DNA of 64,000 bases from Azadirachta indica (GCA_022749755.1 CM040453.1:15385368-15449367), one strand, 5' to 3'. Positions 35,500 through 47,678 are shown, counted from the first letter of the stretch. The notes: generated from the letters alone by a model not told the origin. Numbers and translations: made by a program.

Positions 35500-37415
35500 A
35501 TAATTAAACAAAAAATTTTCGACGATCATGTACTACAAAAACTCCTGAAAATTGACTTAATATTGTCAATGAAAAAGGAGAGACGCACTTTGACAAGCAT
35601 ATTTTCATTATGAACCATAAGGTACACGATTCTAACATTATAAATATTATGAATGCAAGATATGTTCTTGAATTTGATGATTATGATGAATGTATATGTT
35701 TTAATAAATTATAAAATAATTAATAGATAGAAATCAAATTTAATTTAGTATTTTTTAATAAATTATCATTTGTGATCTCTCTTCGTTGTGGTGTGGAGAC
35801 GCCAAATTAAAGCAGTATGATTTTACTTAGGCCAGTTTGTTAAAAATTTCATTGATGAGGCGGGTCTGTTGAAAGGAAGAAGGTGGTAAATTGCGTTTGG
35901 GTCCATTTGTAAACTATCATTCATATTAATATCTATTGATTAATTATGTTTGTGGATATAATCGTTAGGTATTTACATAAGTTACCTACCTTTTCCCAAA
36001 TGTTATTATTTGACCCTAAAAATTTATTTAATAATACTAATATGACCCTAATGACTTATGATAATTTATAATATAGCCCAGTAAATTTTTTATTGATAAT
36101 TTGTTAATTTAAGCATATTAGGCATAATATTTTGTGTATTAATACGAAAGTCTTATTACATATAATTCATTATAATATTGGTGTGATTTTAAATTATATT
36201 TATTTGACCTTAATTTATTTTGCACGCTAGTTCCAAAGATTCTATATTAATTAAAATATGGGTTGATGAATTGGTTTCTAGCATGAGTGATTTAAAAGAG
36301 ACTATTGTTTATTACTTCTAGTTAAATTATGAGAGAAGCAATTATTATATAATATATATGTATATTAAATTAAGATTAGTCTCATTTTATTAAACAAATA
36401 ATGTGTTATGGTAGCCTTTTATATTCAATAAAATTTGTATGAAATATGAGTTCGTGTGCTATAGGCATCATTGTTATATTTTTTGAGAAATTATAAATAT
36501 TGTAAACATGTTAATAATTTTCAATAAGATTATTGAATAAATATGTAAAAGGTACCATTAGTGTATATGTGATGATCCTTTACTATTAAAAAAGGCAATA
36601 GTGAAAAGTGATATATTGATATTGACTTGCCTTTAGTAGAGATGAAATATGTTGAAAAGCTTTCAACTAAAAAAATGTGTGTATTTGAATCTTTATATCA
36701 TTTAGATCAAAAGAAAAGTCTTAAAAAGATATGTTGTAATCACTTAAGTGATAATATGAAAATTAATTTTGGCCAATTTGTTTTAGAAAAACAACTAAAA
36801 AGAATTATGGTTTTTTAAAAGTAGAGGGGGAGGGGACTATGCCTAGAACAAAAAGCAAAAATGATAGGCACCCCATCTATATGATTGGAGATACCATGAA
36901 GTAAGTTCATAGAGGTAATAACAAGTCATTTGTTGTTTTGTTGTACTATCTTGTTGTACTATCGATCTTATATTTAATTATATTGAGTCACTCCCTATTG
37001 GCAAGATAGTACTTAAAACTATTGTGACAAAGGATGAGCTTTTATGCTCTTAATGAACTCCATAGCTTAAATATTGTATGGTGGCATGTTTAAACTATAG
37101 GATATGCTTGATGGATGGTTCACCTATATGAATGTGAAATTGGGTCGGTTTCTATGAGAGCTTAGGCAGGCATCTCTAAAGCATTCATGAATTCCAAGTA
37201 GGCACAGGGCCATGAAAGTGCCAAACCGCTGAACAACACATATTGTGAGAGTTCAATGTGGATAACTAGTCCTCTGAATTACCCCAAAGGACTTTCGGTT
37301 CATAAAAATTCCTGTAAGACATGATTAGTTATCCAATGGATGGTTTATAGCCTGATAAGCACTAGTACATATGCATTGAATTCTAAATATTCTCTAATAT
37401 ATTGTATGTATTTTG

Positions 37416-37428
37416 AAATAAAGGGGGC
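37416..37428 (+). other. Polypurine tract
   Basis: AAATAAAGGGGGC lies immediately before the TGTTG start of the right LTR. This is the position where plus-strand DNA synthesis primes in LTR retroelements, and it supports plus orientation. Confidence 0.65.
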
Positions 37429-37429
37429 T

Positions 37430-37899
37430 TGTTGTATATTTTATAAATATATAAACATTTCAAAATACATTTGGTAGTGTATGGAAGTTATAAATGAAAT
37501 AGTATTATAAAGAGACATGTCCCAAATGAAAAGGTATATGTATCTTTATAAATAGAGGCTATATTTTAGCCATATATATATATATGTATATATATAATAT
37601 ATAGATAACAGAAATGTCTTTCCTACCTTATTTTTGATCTCCTATCACTTACAAATATTATTAGAAAATGATATTTAATTTTAGTGTTGTTTAAGGGTTC
37701 TATACTTGGGAGTGCACCATTGTAGAACTAACAACCATTGTATCTTAGAGGGAATACAGTCATGAAAAACTGTTTGCACCAGGACATCGTCCTAGAGGGG
37801 CAAAAATTTCCTTAAGGATAATGCATTGATGCATGTCTTGGCTATGAGTATCTTGTGTTATTTGTTACATCATCTAGTTTATACTAAAAATCTCCAACA
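37430..37899 (+). repeat. 3' LTR
   Basis: The right copy of the LTR pair, with intact TGTTG...CAACA ends. Shared landmarks with the left copy include AAGAGACATGT, AACAGAAATGTCTTTCCT, TACTTGGGAGTGCACC and TATGAGTATCTTGTGTTATT. Confidence 0.75.
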
Positions 37900-38545
37900 A
37901 TAATTAAACAAAAAAATAAAAAAGGAAGGATTTATGGTGAAATAGAGAAGATAGGAAGAAAAAAGATGAGGTCAAATTTGGAGTTTTACTTTACTATCGT
38001 TATCCAAGCCTTCAACCTTCTCATAACCTACTTTCAAGTGATAGTAAGGTAAACAAGTGAAAATTTAGTTTAAAATAGGCATAGGGGTATTTTTGTTCAA
38101 AAATGTTAAAATTGGACATTTTTTTAATGACATTAAGAGCATTTTTTTTTTTACGTAAAAATGGGGTATTTTTCGTTATTTTTCAATAAAAATAAATACG
38201 TAATTCAAATAGAATGAAATGTCCTATACTTTTGTTAGATTTCATCAAATTACTCAATACCTCCTTGAAGTTTCAAAAATATTTTGTTATGTCCATTTCA
38301 TCTTTTACATGGAAAATATATAGTATTATTGAGGAGATTTTCATTTGCCTTCAATATTACATTAATGTTCAAAAGTTCTTATATGAATAGGTTTAATTCA
38401 GTTGAATATTATTTTGTTGGATTTATGTTTTATATTTGTACATTGTATTTATATTTCATATTTTGCTTATATTCATTGGTTGTACTTCATATTCTGCTTA
38501 TTGCTCCTTATTATTACAGATGCGTAGCATGTGAAAATGAAAGTG

Positions 38546-38728
38546 GAATTAGGCCCTAATTTGAAAAAACTAAGACTCAAGTTTCGAACAAGTGCGAAAG
38601 ATATAGCATGCTCGAAACTTGACTTTCAAGTGCATAAAGGCATGCTTGAAATTCAAGTTTCGAGCATGCTTTATTTTTTGCACTTGCTCGAAACTCTAGT
38701 TTTGAGTTTTGTTGATTAGGGCCTAATT
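38546..38728. repeat. Foldback (hairpin) repeat of about 180 bp
   Basis: Two arms of about 83 bp are inverted around 38636. Perfect pairs include ATTAGGCCCTAAT (38548-38560) with 38715-38727, and AGCATGCTCGAAACTTGA (38605-38622) with 38653-38670, plus imperfect pairing between them. A transcript of either strand would fold into a long hairpin. It lies near the left side of the Mutator-like relic and shares TTTCGAA / AAGTGC wording with it. It could be a MITE or part of that element's terminal region. Confidence 0.75.
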
Positions 38729-41579
38729 TCATGTTTTTGTTAATATATGTTGTTCTAGTTGAATCCAAATTATAATATAAAATTACTCATTCATACTGCA
38801 AAATCAAGTTAAATTGAGTGAAGTTGGTATGATATTTTATGGGTACGTTCAATTAATTGAAACATTCTATTATTGCATATTGTATTCGCCTACAAGTTTG
38901 GGTGATTAGTTAAAACCACGGCATTGACTTACCATTTGTTTATAAAGAAATTGGCACCATCTAAAGGGAAATAAAACTAATAATACATAAAATGCATAAA
39001 AAAATACAATAAATATATAATGTTACTAATATATTCAAATGAAAAATATCTTATAACAACTCGCCCCTCCACAAGTCTATTGCTATCCTCCTCCTCAAAG
39101 ATGCTGTGTCCTGCAGTCCAAAATCAAAATCACATTATAATCCTAAATAATGTATAAATATGCACACGAAAATCCCATAATCTTCGGATGTGGGCTTTTG
39201 ATGAGGGACTTAATGTTACAGGCAAGTATACATGAATGGCTCTAAATCTCTGACCATGTCTGTGTAATACATATAGACGCTTGATGGCTATAGCAAATGT
39301 GGAAGTAGTACACCCAGTGGCTCCATAGTAGAGTCCATTTCGACGTCTTTGTGAGCATATGACGCTTGAAGATAAACTACATATATCAAATAGTGATTAT
39401 TGTATACATTAACAAGAATGCAAATAGTGTCAACAAGCCCCTTGTCCCTGTGCAATCAGCTACGTCTCCCCACTACGAATGACTCTAAATTGATCCATGG
39501 GTAAAACGTGTCCTCCATAAACTCTCCTGCTAATAACCCTCCCATGCTGTGCAAATACACGTTTGTACAAGATCCAAGAACATTAGGATAACAATATAAA
39601 TATATTATCTACCATGATGTGTATAGATACGTGAATGCAAAACTTACATAGAGGAGCATGGATGCAACGGTCTAATCTTATGGCACCACTTCTCGAAGAA
39701 CATATGTTAATAGGCTAACATGTCTAAATACTCGTTCACATGCTATGTGAAAAAAATGGTAAGTATTATGTCATAGATATGCTACAAGGTATTTATGTAT
39801 GATAAGATTTAAGTACTACAACATGCATATGTTACCCGAACGTTAAAAAAAAAAAAGCATTGAAATAAATCAATTTGAAAAAAGTAAGTGTTTGCGTGTC
39901 CTCTAACCCTGCCCTTGGGTCAGGTACACCCTTCACTTACGTCGATCTCAATGTGACGGTATGGGTCTTAATGGATATGCCCGGAGGTATGAAGCCACTA
40001 ATAAAACTGACATACTGGTTCTCAGGCATAGGTGCATGAGGTAAAATCTCATATACTACTACACCATATTGTGGTAACTCCCTTTCAATAACTCGCCTTT
40101 TAAACCAAAAGGTATTAATTTACAAGCTTTATAACGCTTAATCCTTCTTATATTTTCTCTCGTATTAGCTTGCCTTATCTAAGGGTGGTTAATTAATAAT
40201 GTGAACACTTGCTTCTCCTATGACTGTGGTCTAAAATGCGAAAAACTACGAGTTAACTAAGAGATTTTAAAAAAAGCATTGATAGAATCTTCCCTATAAG
40301 ATCGACATTCCAAAATTCATAAGCTGCATAAAAATATAATGACACAATGTGCTTCAAAATTAATCTCAACCGAGCTTCAGGCACCCTTATTGCATTCCAA
40401 AAATTTAGTAAGCTGCATAAAAACATAATGACAGAATGCACTTAAAAATTAATCTTAATAAGGACTCGACACCCTTATTACATTCCAAGACATCTGGGCA
40501 TCCTCTTCAATTTCATAAAATGAAATGAATAAAAGGTGGCAAAATCATACTAGGCGAACCGGTTGGCACAATGAATGTATTAGTCCATGAATCTCGTTTG
40601 TAAAGCTTATTACGGTTTTGTCTTGGTAGTAGCAATTTCCTCTTGCCTTGCCTAATGCTTAGAATTGAGTATGCAGAGCTCAGATATCCCTCTGTAAATC
40701 TTTGTCGTACGGTGATGGAATTGAAATATGATCATTGCTCTAACCAATATCATGGATAGTCAAACTTTGTCCCAGCTAACCTCTGGTACCTTATATTGTA
40801 TAGTGTCATCCCGATGATCTCTATTTTGCTTGGCCTGATGAGGCTGTGTAATCTACAAAAACACACTAAAATAATTAAGGTTTTCTAATGTAGTAACATT
40901 AAATATATTTTCTAATTTTAAGTATCGTGCAATGTTATATCTTCTTCAGATTCTTTAGTGTTTATGTTGAAACCTACGGTGGTGATAAGGCTAGAAGGTG
41001 CAATGTGCATCGTGTGGGGTAGGGGCATCCATGAGCACATCTCCTTTATACTCACCCTGTGGGATGCTGTTAATCTCCAAGACTTGTATAGTATATGGCT
41101 ACAAAAGCTCCTCAATACAATATATAAATGACAGCAGTCTAAGTGTCTTTATTACAAAAAAAGAAATATACACGAGGTTTTATAGTTCAAGCAAAATAGG
41201 TCAAATTAGTTACATAATCAGATCTAAAAATAAGCTTGTGCAAATTCGACGAGTAAATGTTCTTCGTCTTTGACCATTATGGCAATAGATAAGGTAGTCG
41301 ATTGTTCATGCGCATCGTAAACCGTGACCCTGCTATAGATGTAACTTTATAAATCCAAAATCTATCAAAAATTAGAATTGAATATGAAGTTAACAATATG
41401 AATACTGTACTTTATAAAAGCAACTGTAAGAAACATTAAAGTGGAAAGGAAATGGCATATTTTAATTTTAAAGTATAACTAAAATGCAATTGAGAACCGT
41501 TCAACATTGTACTTACTGACATACTTCTTCTTCCCATCCTACTTATCCTTTTTTAACACTTTATACTGTATGGTTTGTC

Positions 41580-41940
41580 CTCCCAACACTTAACTTAAAG
41601 ACTGAAAAATGTATCGTCAAGCTACAGAATCCTAAGGGAATCGATTAAACTTGTCTAAATCATCAACCATACCTAACATCTGTGTGTCTGAATGAAATCT
41701 GAAACTCCTACCAATTAGTACACCCTCAAGTAGAAAATACAGTAACAACTTCACAATGTCCATATCAGCTATCGTGCTCAAATCAAAGTCAATGTAAACA
41801 TTGTAAAGCGTATCTAAAGAGTATGTTATCTCCCCATCAAAATGTAAGTTCTATGAGTTAATCAGTATGCACTTAATATCTTTGGGAAAAGGTCCAAACA
41901 TCAAACCAATGATTAGTCCAAATTCCATGCATGAAAACGT
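41580..41940 (-). pseudogene. DUF1985 domain fragment
   Basis: About 110 codons in one frame match the DUF1985 order: EFGLI...GPFP at the start, LLYFLLEGVLIG in the middle, and VDDLDKFNRFP then an SVA-RYIFQSL end. Three in-frame stops (after the NS before NLHFD, in place of Trp after FNRFP, and before RYIFQ) break it. Domain identity rests on recall. Confidence 0.6.
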
Positions 41941-42389
41941 AGTGATTATGCCTCCAACTCAAAACCACATCTCTTGCTCGTTGTCATCAGTCCTAACCTT
42001 ATGCAGCAGCATATTATGAATGAAATTGCCTAAAAACTTCAATTGTAACAATATATCCAGAAAATGTCCAAATATTGTTTGTCTAAATAGTTTTCACTAC
42101 CTCAGTGTTAACTTCTCATGTAAAATCAACAAATCAGTTAAGTGTGACAATGATGTCACATTGATTAAGAAATTGTCCTCTACACTTGTCTTTAAATTGT
42201 TGGTGATCCTAACCATCTCGCTTGCAGGAATAAAAAAATTATATTTTTTATTAACTTTATGACAATTACAATCCATGTAAAATAAATACTCATTATTGAA
42301 TAAGTACAATTATTATTCAAATTAGAATAAAGAAGCATTTTACATAATTTGCATTTTAACTTAAAACATATAATTTTGGTGTACTCGAA

Positions 42390-42670
42390 TTTGAGTACTT
42401 TCGAGTATTCATAAACTGGAAACTACTTTCGAGCGTTCCATAATAATAAAGGTGCAAAATTGTACTTTCAAAATTTATTGTACTAAAAATTGCAAAATGC
42501 ACTTCGAAATTGCAATTTTTCACTTTTGAAATTCAATTTCGAAGTGCATTCTGTACTTTCAAGCTCGGAAGTTGAAAATTTCAATTTCGAAAACTCGTTT
42601 GCTCAAAAGTGCAAAATTAACTCTCGAAACTAGAATTTGCACTTCCAAGCGACCTAGTTTTCGAAAGTTT
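42390..42670. repeat. Region of repeated inverted TTTCGAA / AAGTGC motifs with a perfect 17-bp palindrome pair
   Basis: AATGCACTTCGAAATTG at 42496-42512 is the exact inverse of CAATTTCGAAGTGCATT at 42534-42550, leaving a 21-base loop. The surrounding 280 bases repeat CGAAA, AAGTGCAAAA and ACTTTCGAG several times on both strands. The same vocabulary is seen at 38580-38700 and 63950-64000. Confidence 0.7.
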
Positions 42671-43109
42671 CACGAATCTCTTCCGATGAAACACACCCCA
42701 CATCCAATCCAAATCAAATCAATTCTACTCAAATATTCATCGCAGACAACAAACATACATCTTTAATGTCTAAATCATGGTAAACATGTAAGTTTATTTG
42801 AAAATTTAGATAAGTGGAGTAACCTAACCTATTCTTCTCGGTGTTTACCCTCTATTCGATTACCAATTCCAATGTGAGGCTACCATCAAATCTCATCGTC
42901 ATTTGTCTGTTGACCATCAAAAGTCGTGAATCATCATCCCCCAAGATTCAAGTGCTTTAATCTCCCCTTTCATTTCTAAATACTCGAAAGTGCAAAGTGT
43001 TTGTGAAAAAGTGTGAAAGAATGGTTTTAGGGCATGAGGTCAGTTTGGTCCAAATGTTTTAAACAGTGGCATTTTTTATTATAAATTATGAAGAGTGACA
43101 TTTGCGAAT

Positions 43110-43835
43110 TTTTGCTCTCAAATAGGGGCATTTTAGTTATTTTTTAATTATCCATAAGACCCTTCATTATTATGGATAAATTAAAGAAATCCTCACTAAA
43201 TATTAAACCAGACCTAATATCTTTTAACAAATACGATATAGTGTGAATTATCTATACAATTAGATAATTAATCTTCTAATTTAATATAATTATTAATATT
43301 AAATTTTTTTATTATATATTATTAAAAAAGTTAACATTAATTTTATAAAAAAAAAATAAATGTATAGTTAGAATGTATATAGCTAAAAATTAGATTAAAT
43401 TAAAATAATATTTTTTTTTATTAAATGTCTAGGTAACGTTTATTTTTTGACTTGAAGTTTAAATATAACTAAAATTGACTAAAATTTAATTAATATGATT
43501 GTTTATTTTATAAAAATAAAAAAAGTAGAAACTGATATATTTACACATATGCTATATTAAATGTAAGATTAATATATTAAATTGTTGACATACATAAATG
43601 TTAAATAATAAAATAACGGTATTATGCCATGTTAAATAAATGTTAAATAATAAATAAAATATTTAATTCATTCAAATATTTGATTATTCATATTAAAGTT
43701 AAAATTTTTGATTTAATTATATTTAAATATTTTTAATAAAAAAATAAATACTTTTTAAATATTTAACTAGTTTTATTGAGATTTGAGTTTTAAAAATGAA
43801 CCGACCGTTAGAATATAAATATAAACGAAGAGTTT
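43110..43835. other. AT-rich spacer before the BUD31 pseudogene
   Basis: No gene is seen. The last part, about 43790-43835, would be the promoter end of the copied BUD31 gene. Confidence 0.4.
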
Positions 43836-46418
43836 AGCCGACCCAATTCCATAATCAAAGAAGTTGGTAGACCCTATTCGTACCCAGGAAGATTTCGCAT
43901 AACTCGTCTCTTTACGCAGGTACTTTTTCTATTTCAGTTGAATTTGCATCTTTTGGAAGCAATTTGGTTGAATTAATCGTAGTTCCATTAATGTTGATTC
44001 TTGCCTTTCGAATTGTCTTGATCTATCTGTTAGCTATGTGTTTGACAAAATGGCTCTTAGACTTTTTTGGTTAGGATTAGGTATTTTACGAATGACCTTT
44101 GGCATTGTTCAACCTTTTAATCTTATATTTCTGCCTAATTTTCTAGATGAGGATTTCCACCTTGACCTGAATAAATCAATACAGAGTCGTGAATCAACAA
44201 CACTTATTGCCAATAATTTCCCACCCACTTTCATGTAATCTGTACCACAGAAAAACTGATGATGGTGGCCAATCACATTTAATTCGCTTATTCATTGAAA
44301 CTTATCAACAACTTCTACTCCAGGGGTTGAACGTACTCTATTGCTTGTGTTAATCTGTTTTTGTTTCCTTCTAAGAATTGTTGCTGCCTTCAAAAGAAAT
44401 TTTAAGGTTTGCTTCCTATACAGTCCTGAATTTGCTGCATGCTCTTGCATGAGCTTGTAAAACTTCTCATGTGAAAGTAGCTAGGAATTGCTGATTAATC
44501 TTCACTCCTGCAGAGATACTTGCTACTGGCCATATTTCTTGCTGAGAATTTCTAGTATTATTAATATTATTCACATGGGAAGCAGTTTGGTTGAATTAAT
44601 CATAATGCCAATGAACTTACTTGAAATTTCATTTGAACTAGGAAACCAAATTGTGGTATCATTGTTGGATTCTTGCTTTTTGAATTTTCTTGATCCATCT
44701 GTTTGCTATGTGCTTGACAAAATGCCTCTTAAAATTTCTTGCTTTAGGTAGAATATTATTATTATGAATTTCAGAAGTTTTTGTTAGATTGCCATACTTT
44801 GGATACATGTTAAAAGATATAACTATGTTCATCAAATTTTTTATTGCAATTAATAGGGCACTAGTACCAAATTACTATTTGAATATTATAAAGTAAATAA
44901 TATGGTGCTAATTTGAGTCACTGCACAAACATAACGGGATAATTTTGGGTTTGGGTTGACACAAAGTGACATGACTAAATTGTGTCATGTTCGTGTTTAA
45001 GATCCATAAGACACAAAACCGTCTACTAACCTTTGTTGGGAATTTTGGAATTGCATAGTTGATGGTTTATCTATGGATTCCAGTTCCAACTTTCTATTCC
45101 ATTGTTTCCCTCCTTCAGAGTGCTTTTTCAATCTATCTGGATTGGCAGCTATATTCAAATTTTAGTATCAAACTAGGTGGAAATTTGACAACCATAGTTA
45201 TGGGGTTTTAGTTTTTGTTTTGATTTTGAATGTTCTTGAGAGAAATTGCAAAGGCTTGTTTGTTTTAAGGTTCTGAAATGGGATTTTCTCCATAACTGTG
45301 GCAAATTGTTGCTTTTCCTATGTAGTTATTTTTGTGTTCTTTTGTTCACGCAAAATAAAAAGTATGCTTATTTTCAATGTTGTTGTAATTCTTCAGATTT
45401 ACACAACTTATTTTCATGAACACTTGCTTTTTTTTGCTCTAGAAGCTTGTTATCTGTATTAATTTGTTCTTTGTCATTAGTGTGGTCCGTGGCTCTTGTG
45501 GTTGGTAGAAGAATGCTAAAGGTCAAAACAAACTGTATCAATTATCCAGAGGGACGGGAATTGATTGAGCCAACACTTCGTGAATTACAGGCAAAGACGA
45601 GAGAAGGTTCAATTGAAGCAAATTTTGTTGAAGTTCTTTAAAAATATGGTAATAAAATTTGTTTGCTGAATATGAAACTAATAACTTTATGTCTATCTGG
45701 ACAGCTGAGAATGATCCACATGATGACAAGAAAACTGTGAGGCATTATGGTCTATTTTTAAAATAGCTCATCAAAAGAGCCGATAGGTTTTTGACCTATA
45801 CCAACAAATGAAGGAAATATCTCAAGAGCTATACAAGTTCTGTTTGGATCAAGGCTATGGAGATCGCAACATCATTGTGAAATGGAAGAAGGTTTGCCCC
45901 ATAATCTCTATCCAAATTCATACTCTAAATGAAGTACGTTTTGTTGTGTGTCTTCTTGAACGAGACTGTATATTTGTCATGTTATTGATTAGAACAGAAA
46001 TGTTCAGTTAGAGTTTCGAAACTAGAAACCAGCTATTGATTTGAAAGTTGAAGTAGATATAGTCAAGGATAAATATTTGGATTAGAAGAGCAGTATCCCA
46101 TTTCCAGAGTGTGTAGTGAGTATTCAAGAGATATTGCAAGAAGCTCAGTTTCTTTTTATCCATGTCTCTTAATATGTTGATTCTCTCTATCTTGTTTTGT
46201 CTGGCACATATTGATTTAATCCTATTGTAATTTGTCAACGTGTTTTCTGTTTCAAATTGCAGCTGGGTTATGAATGTCTGTGTTGCTTAAGATGCATGCA
46301 GCCACGTGATCACAACTTCCAAACCACATGCGTGTGCCGAGTGCCCAAGAACCTGAGGGAGGAGGAGGTTATAGAGTGTGTTCATTGTGTTTGTAAGGGC
46401 TGTGCCAGGGGAGATTGA
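43836..46418 (+). pseudogene. BUD31: BUD31 (splicing factor, G10 family) pseudogene with introns
   Basis: BUD31 is a small zinc-binding spliceosome component. Three coding exons are recognisable at 45513-45606 (MLKVKTN, then NYPEGRELIEPTLRELQAKT), 45705-45891 (AENDPHDD, then FKIAHQKSR and KEISQELYKFCLDQGYGDRN, then VKWKK) and 46263-46418 ([44 protein letters not shown]). Exon 2 has a frameshift near 45735-45745 (its length is one base off) and a TAG at 45784-45786 where Tyr is expected. The second residue is Leu instead of the usual Pro, and the C-terminal Gly of CVHCGC is Val. A putative 5' leader exon ends at the GTACTT donor at 43920. Retained introns mean it arose by DNA duplication, not by retrotransposition. 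Confidence 0.85.
43940..44760 (+). repeat. Tandem-like internal duplication in the BUD31 leader intron
   Basis: The segment at about 43955-44075 (GGAAGCAATTTGGTTGAATT, GATTCTTGCCTTTCGAATT, GCTATGTGTTTGACAAAATG) recurs at about 44577-44755 (GGAAGCAGTTTGGTTGAATT, GATTCTTGCTTTTTGAATTT, GCTATGTGCTTGACAAAATG). The second copy has an insertion of about 60 bases in its middle. Orientation is the same. Confidence 0.65.
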
Positions 46419-47158
46419 TCAGCTGGTCTCTTTGTGTAATTTTCAGCCTGCTTACTTCTTGGTGTTAAACCAAAGCATAACGTTGTCTGTAACATTAGGC
46501 TAGTTTTGAACATCATGCACCCCGGTTTTGACAACTGTTGTTACCAGCTACTACGATTTGAAAATTGGGATCTGACTTCATATTTGTAATTAATGAATAG
46601 GTCATTGAAGGTGAATGATAGTGTAAGAGCAGCAAATTTGACGATTGGTTTTGCATTTCGAATGGTGATTATGTTTATGTTGTAATGTTATGTTTATGGG
46701 CTTGAATTACCTGGTTACCAAGTTGTAATTTTCTTTTGAAGAAAATTGGCTTAAAATAAACAAGGCGGCTCTAAATTCTGCAGATTATGGTGTGTATCTT
46801 CACTTGTTTTCTTCTTTCCTGCAAATTGAACATACTAAATTTATACGAGTTGATTGAAAACATAAATAAAAAGCTCTTCATATTTTGAATCATTTTTTTC
46901 AAACAAAAAAAAAATTGCAAAAATTTTAAGTTGAATCTCTTCTTATAGATGGTAGTTGATTCAACCATCGCTATTAAATAGTAAATAGTCATAGTTCAAA
47001 CTGCACTCATACCAAACTAAGGTAGGCTTTGGTCTGTGTCTTGTAATGATTAGAAAAGGATAAAAAATTAATCAAACTTCTTCCATAACTTAACATAAGC
47101 AACTTAAATACTAAATCTTGCATATCACTTAAAGAAATTTACTACTCTCAACCAATAC
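46419..47158. other. Spacer after the BUD31 pseudogene
   Basis: About 46419-46760 is likely the BUD31 3' UTR remnant. The rest is AT-rich with nothing supportable. Confidence 0.4.
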
Positions 47159-47678
47159 TCACTGAATATATGTACCTTGGGTGCTTTCAACAGTGGGCGG
47201 GTAAACGTTTTCAAAATTTTCAGCAGGAAAGAATTTTGATTCCCTGCTCCATAATTGACATCCAGTGCCATTCAGTGAGAAAGATTGATAGGCAAGACGA
47301 GCAATTTTTCCACCATTTCTCATGACAATCATTGAGAGCCAAGCTTTCATTATCATCCATATAATATTCAAAATTCAGATCCTTGCACCCTCTCATTGGT
47401 GCAAAGAATTCTGAGCCATTCCTGTAACTGTTAGTCTCTTCACTTAGGCAAGCTGCTGTCACATTCTTTGTATAGTCAGAATTACGTGCACTGATATTTA
47501 CAAATATCCAGTGAGCAAAGGCACCAACGTCAAGTGATTCCCAGCTGGGGCTGAAGAATCCTAACTTGAACACCTTTCCTGTAGAAACTAGGAGCTCCCA
47601 GTCATGGAGCAGTTGGCCTGGTTTCAAAGTGCATCTGTTTCTGCTTGAGAAAGAGAGCAAGGCAGTAAGAATATGCAT
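47159..47678 (-). pseudogene. G-type lectin S-receptor-like kinase fragment (lectin start joined to PAN region)
   Basis: The minus strand begins with the start of a bulb-type lectin domain (TLKPGQLLHDWELLVSTGKV, FKLGFFSP) and passes, without the rest of that domain or the S-locus glycoprotein region, into the segment before and within the PAN domain (RNGSEFFAPMRG, NESLALNDCHEKW). A frameshift then moves to another frame that continues NGTGCQLWSRESKFFPAENF and VYPPTVES before a GT donor. The transmembrane and kinase exons are absent. The normal protein is a plasma-membrane receptor kinase several times this length. It is a decayed, internally deleted exon. Confidence 0.75.

Larger units (their letters stand above)
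35037..37899 (+). mobile_element. Old, short LTR retrotransposon without coding capacity
   Basis: Two direct copies of a roughly 465-bp sequence lie at 35037-35499 and 37430-37899. The second begins TGTTG and ends CAACA, the TG...CA inverted ends expected of an LTR. It is preceded by a polypurine tract, AAATAAAGGGGGC (37416-37428). The interior is about 1.9 kb and has no gag, protease, integrase or reverse transcriptase. Near 37130-37270 it has sequence of the kind found just before the 3' LTR of plant Copia elements. No tRNA primer-binding site follows the left copy. ATAAT lies before the left LTR and after the right one, but the left LTR is also followed by ATAATTAAAC, so this is not safe proof of a target duplication. 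The LTRs differ at dozens of sites, mostly transitions, so the insertion is old. Confidence 0.7.
38930..43100 (-). mobile_element. Decayed Mutator-like element with a DUF1985 segment (ULP1-type MULE)
   Basis: On the minus strand at about 41940-41580 one frame reads EFGLIIGLMFGPFPKD, then FDGEITYSLDTLYN, DMDIVKLLLYFLLEGVLIG and MVDDLDKFNRFP, with three stops. This is the DUF1985 pattern found in plant Mutator-like transposons that carry a ULP1-like protease gene. Further minus-strand pieces toward 39200-39560 are open only briefly. No transposase or protease catalytic motif could be confirmed. Both flanks (38546-38728 and 42390-42670) carry inverted TTTCGAA / AAGTGC repeats and may be the terminal regions. 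The outer borders are estimates. Confidence 0.5.

Noticed and set aside
36627..36818. 63-codon plus-strand frame inside the LTR element
   Set aside because: It shows no gag or pol motif and is the length expected by chance in AT-rich sequence, so it was not called a gene.
35032..37904. ATAAT as a proven 5-bp target-site duplication of the LTR element
   Set aside because: The left LTR is also followed by ATAATTAAAC, so the right-hand ATAAT may belong to the element.
38284..38559. 91-codon hydrophobic plus-strand frame
   Set aside because: Composition follows T-rich DNA, there is no recognisable domain, and it overlaps the start of the foldback repeat.
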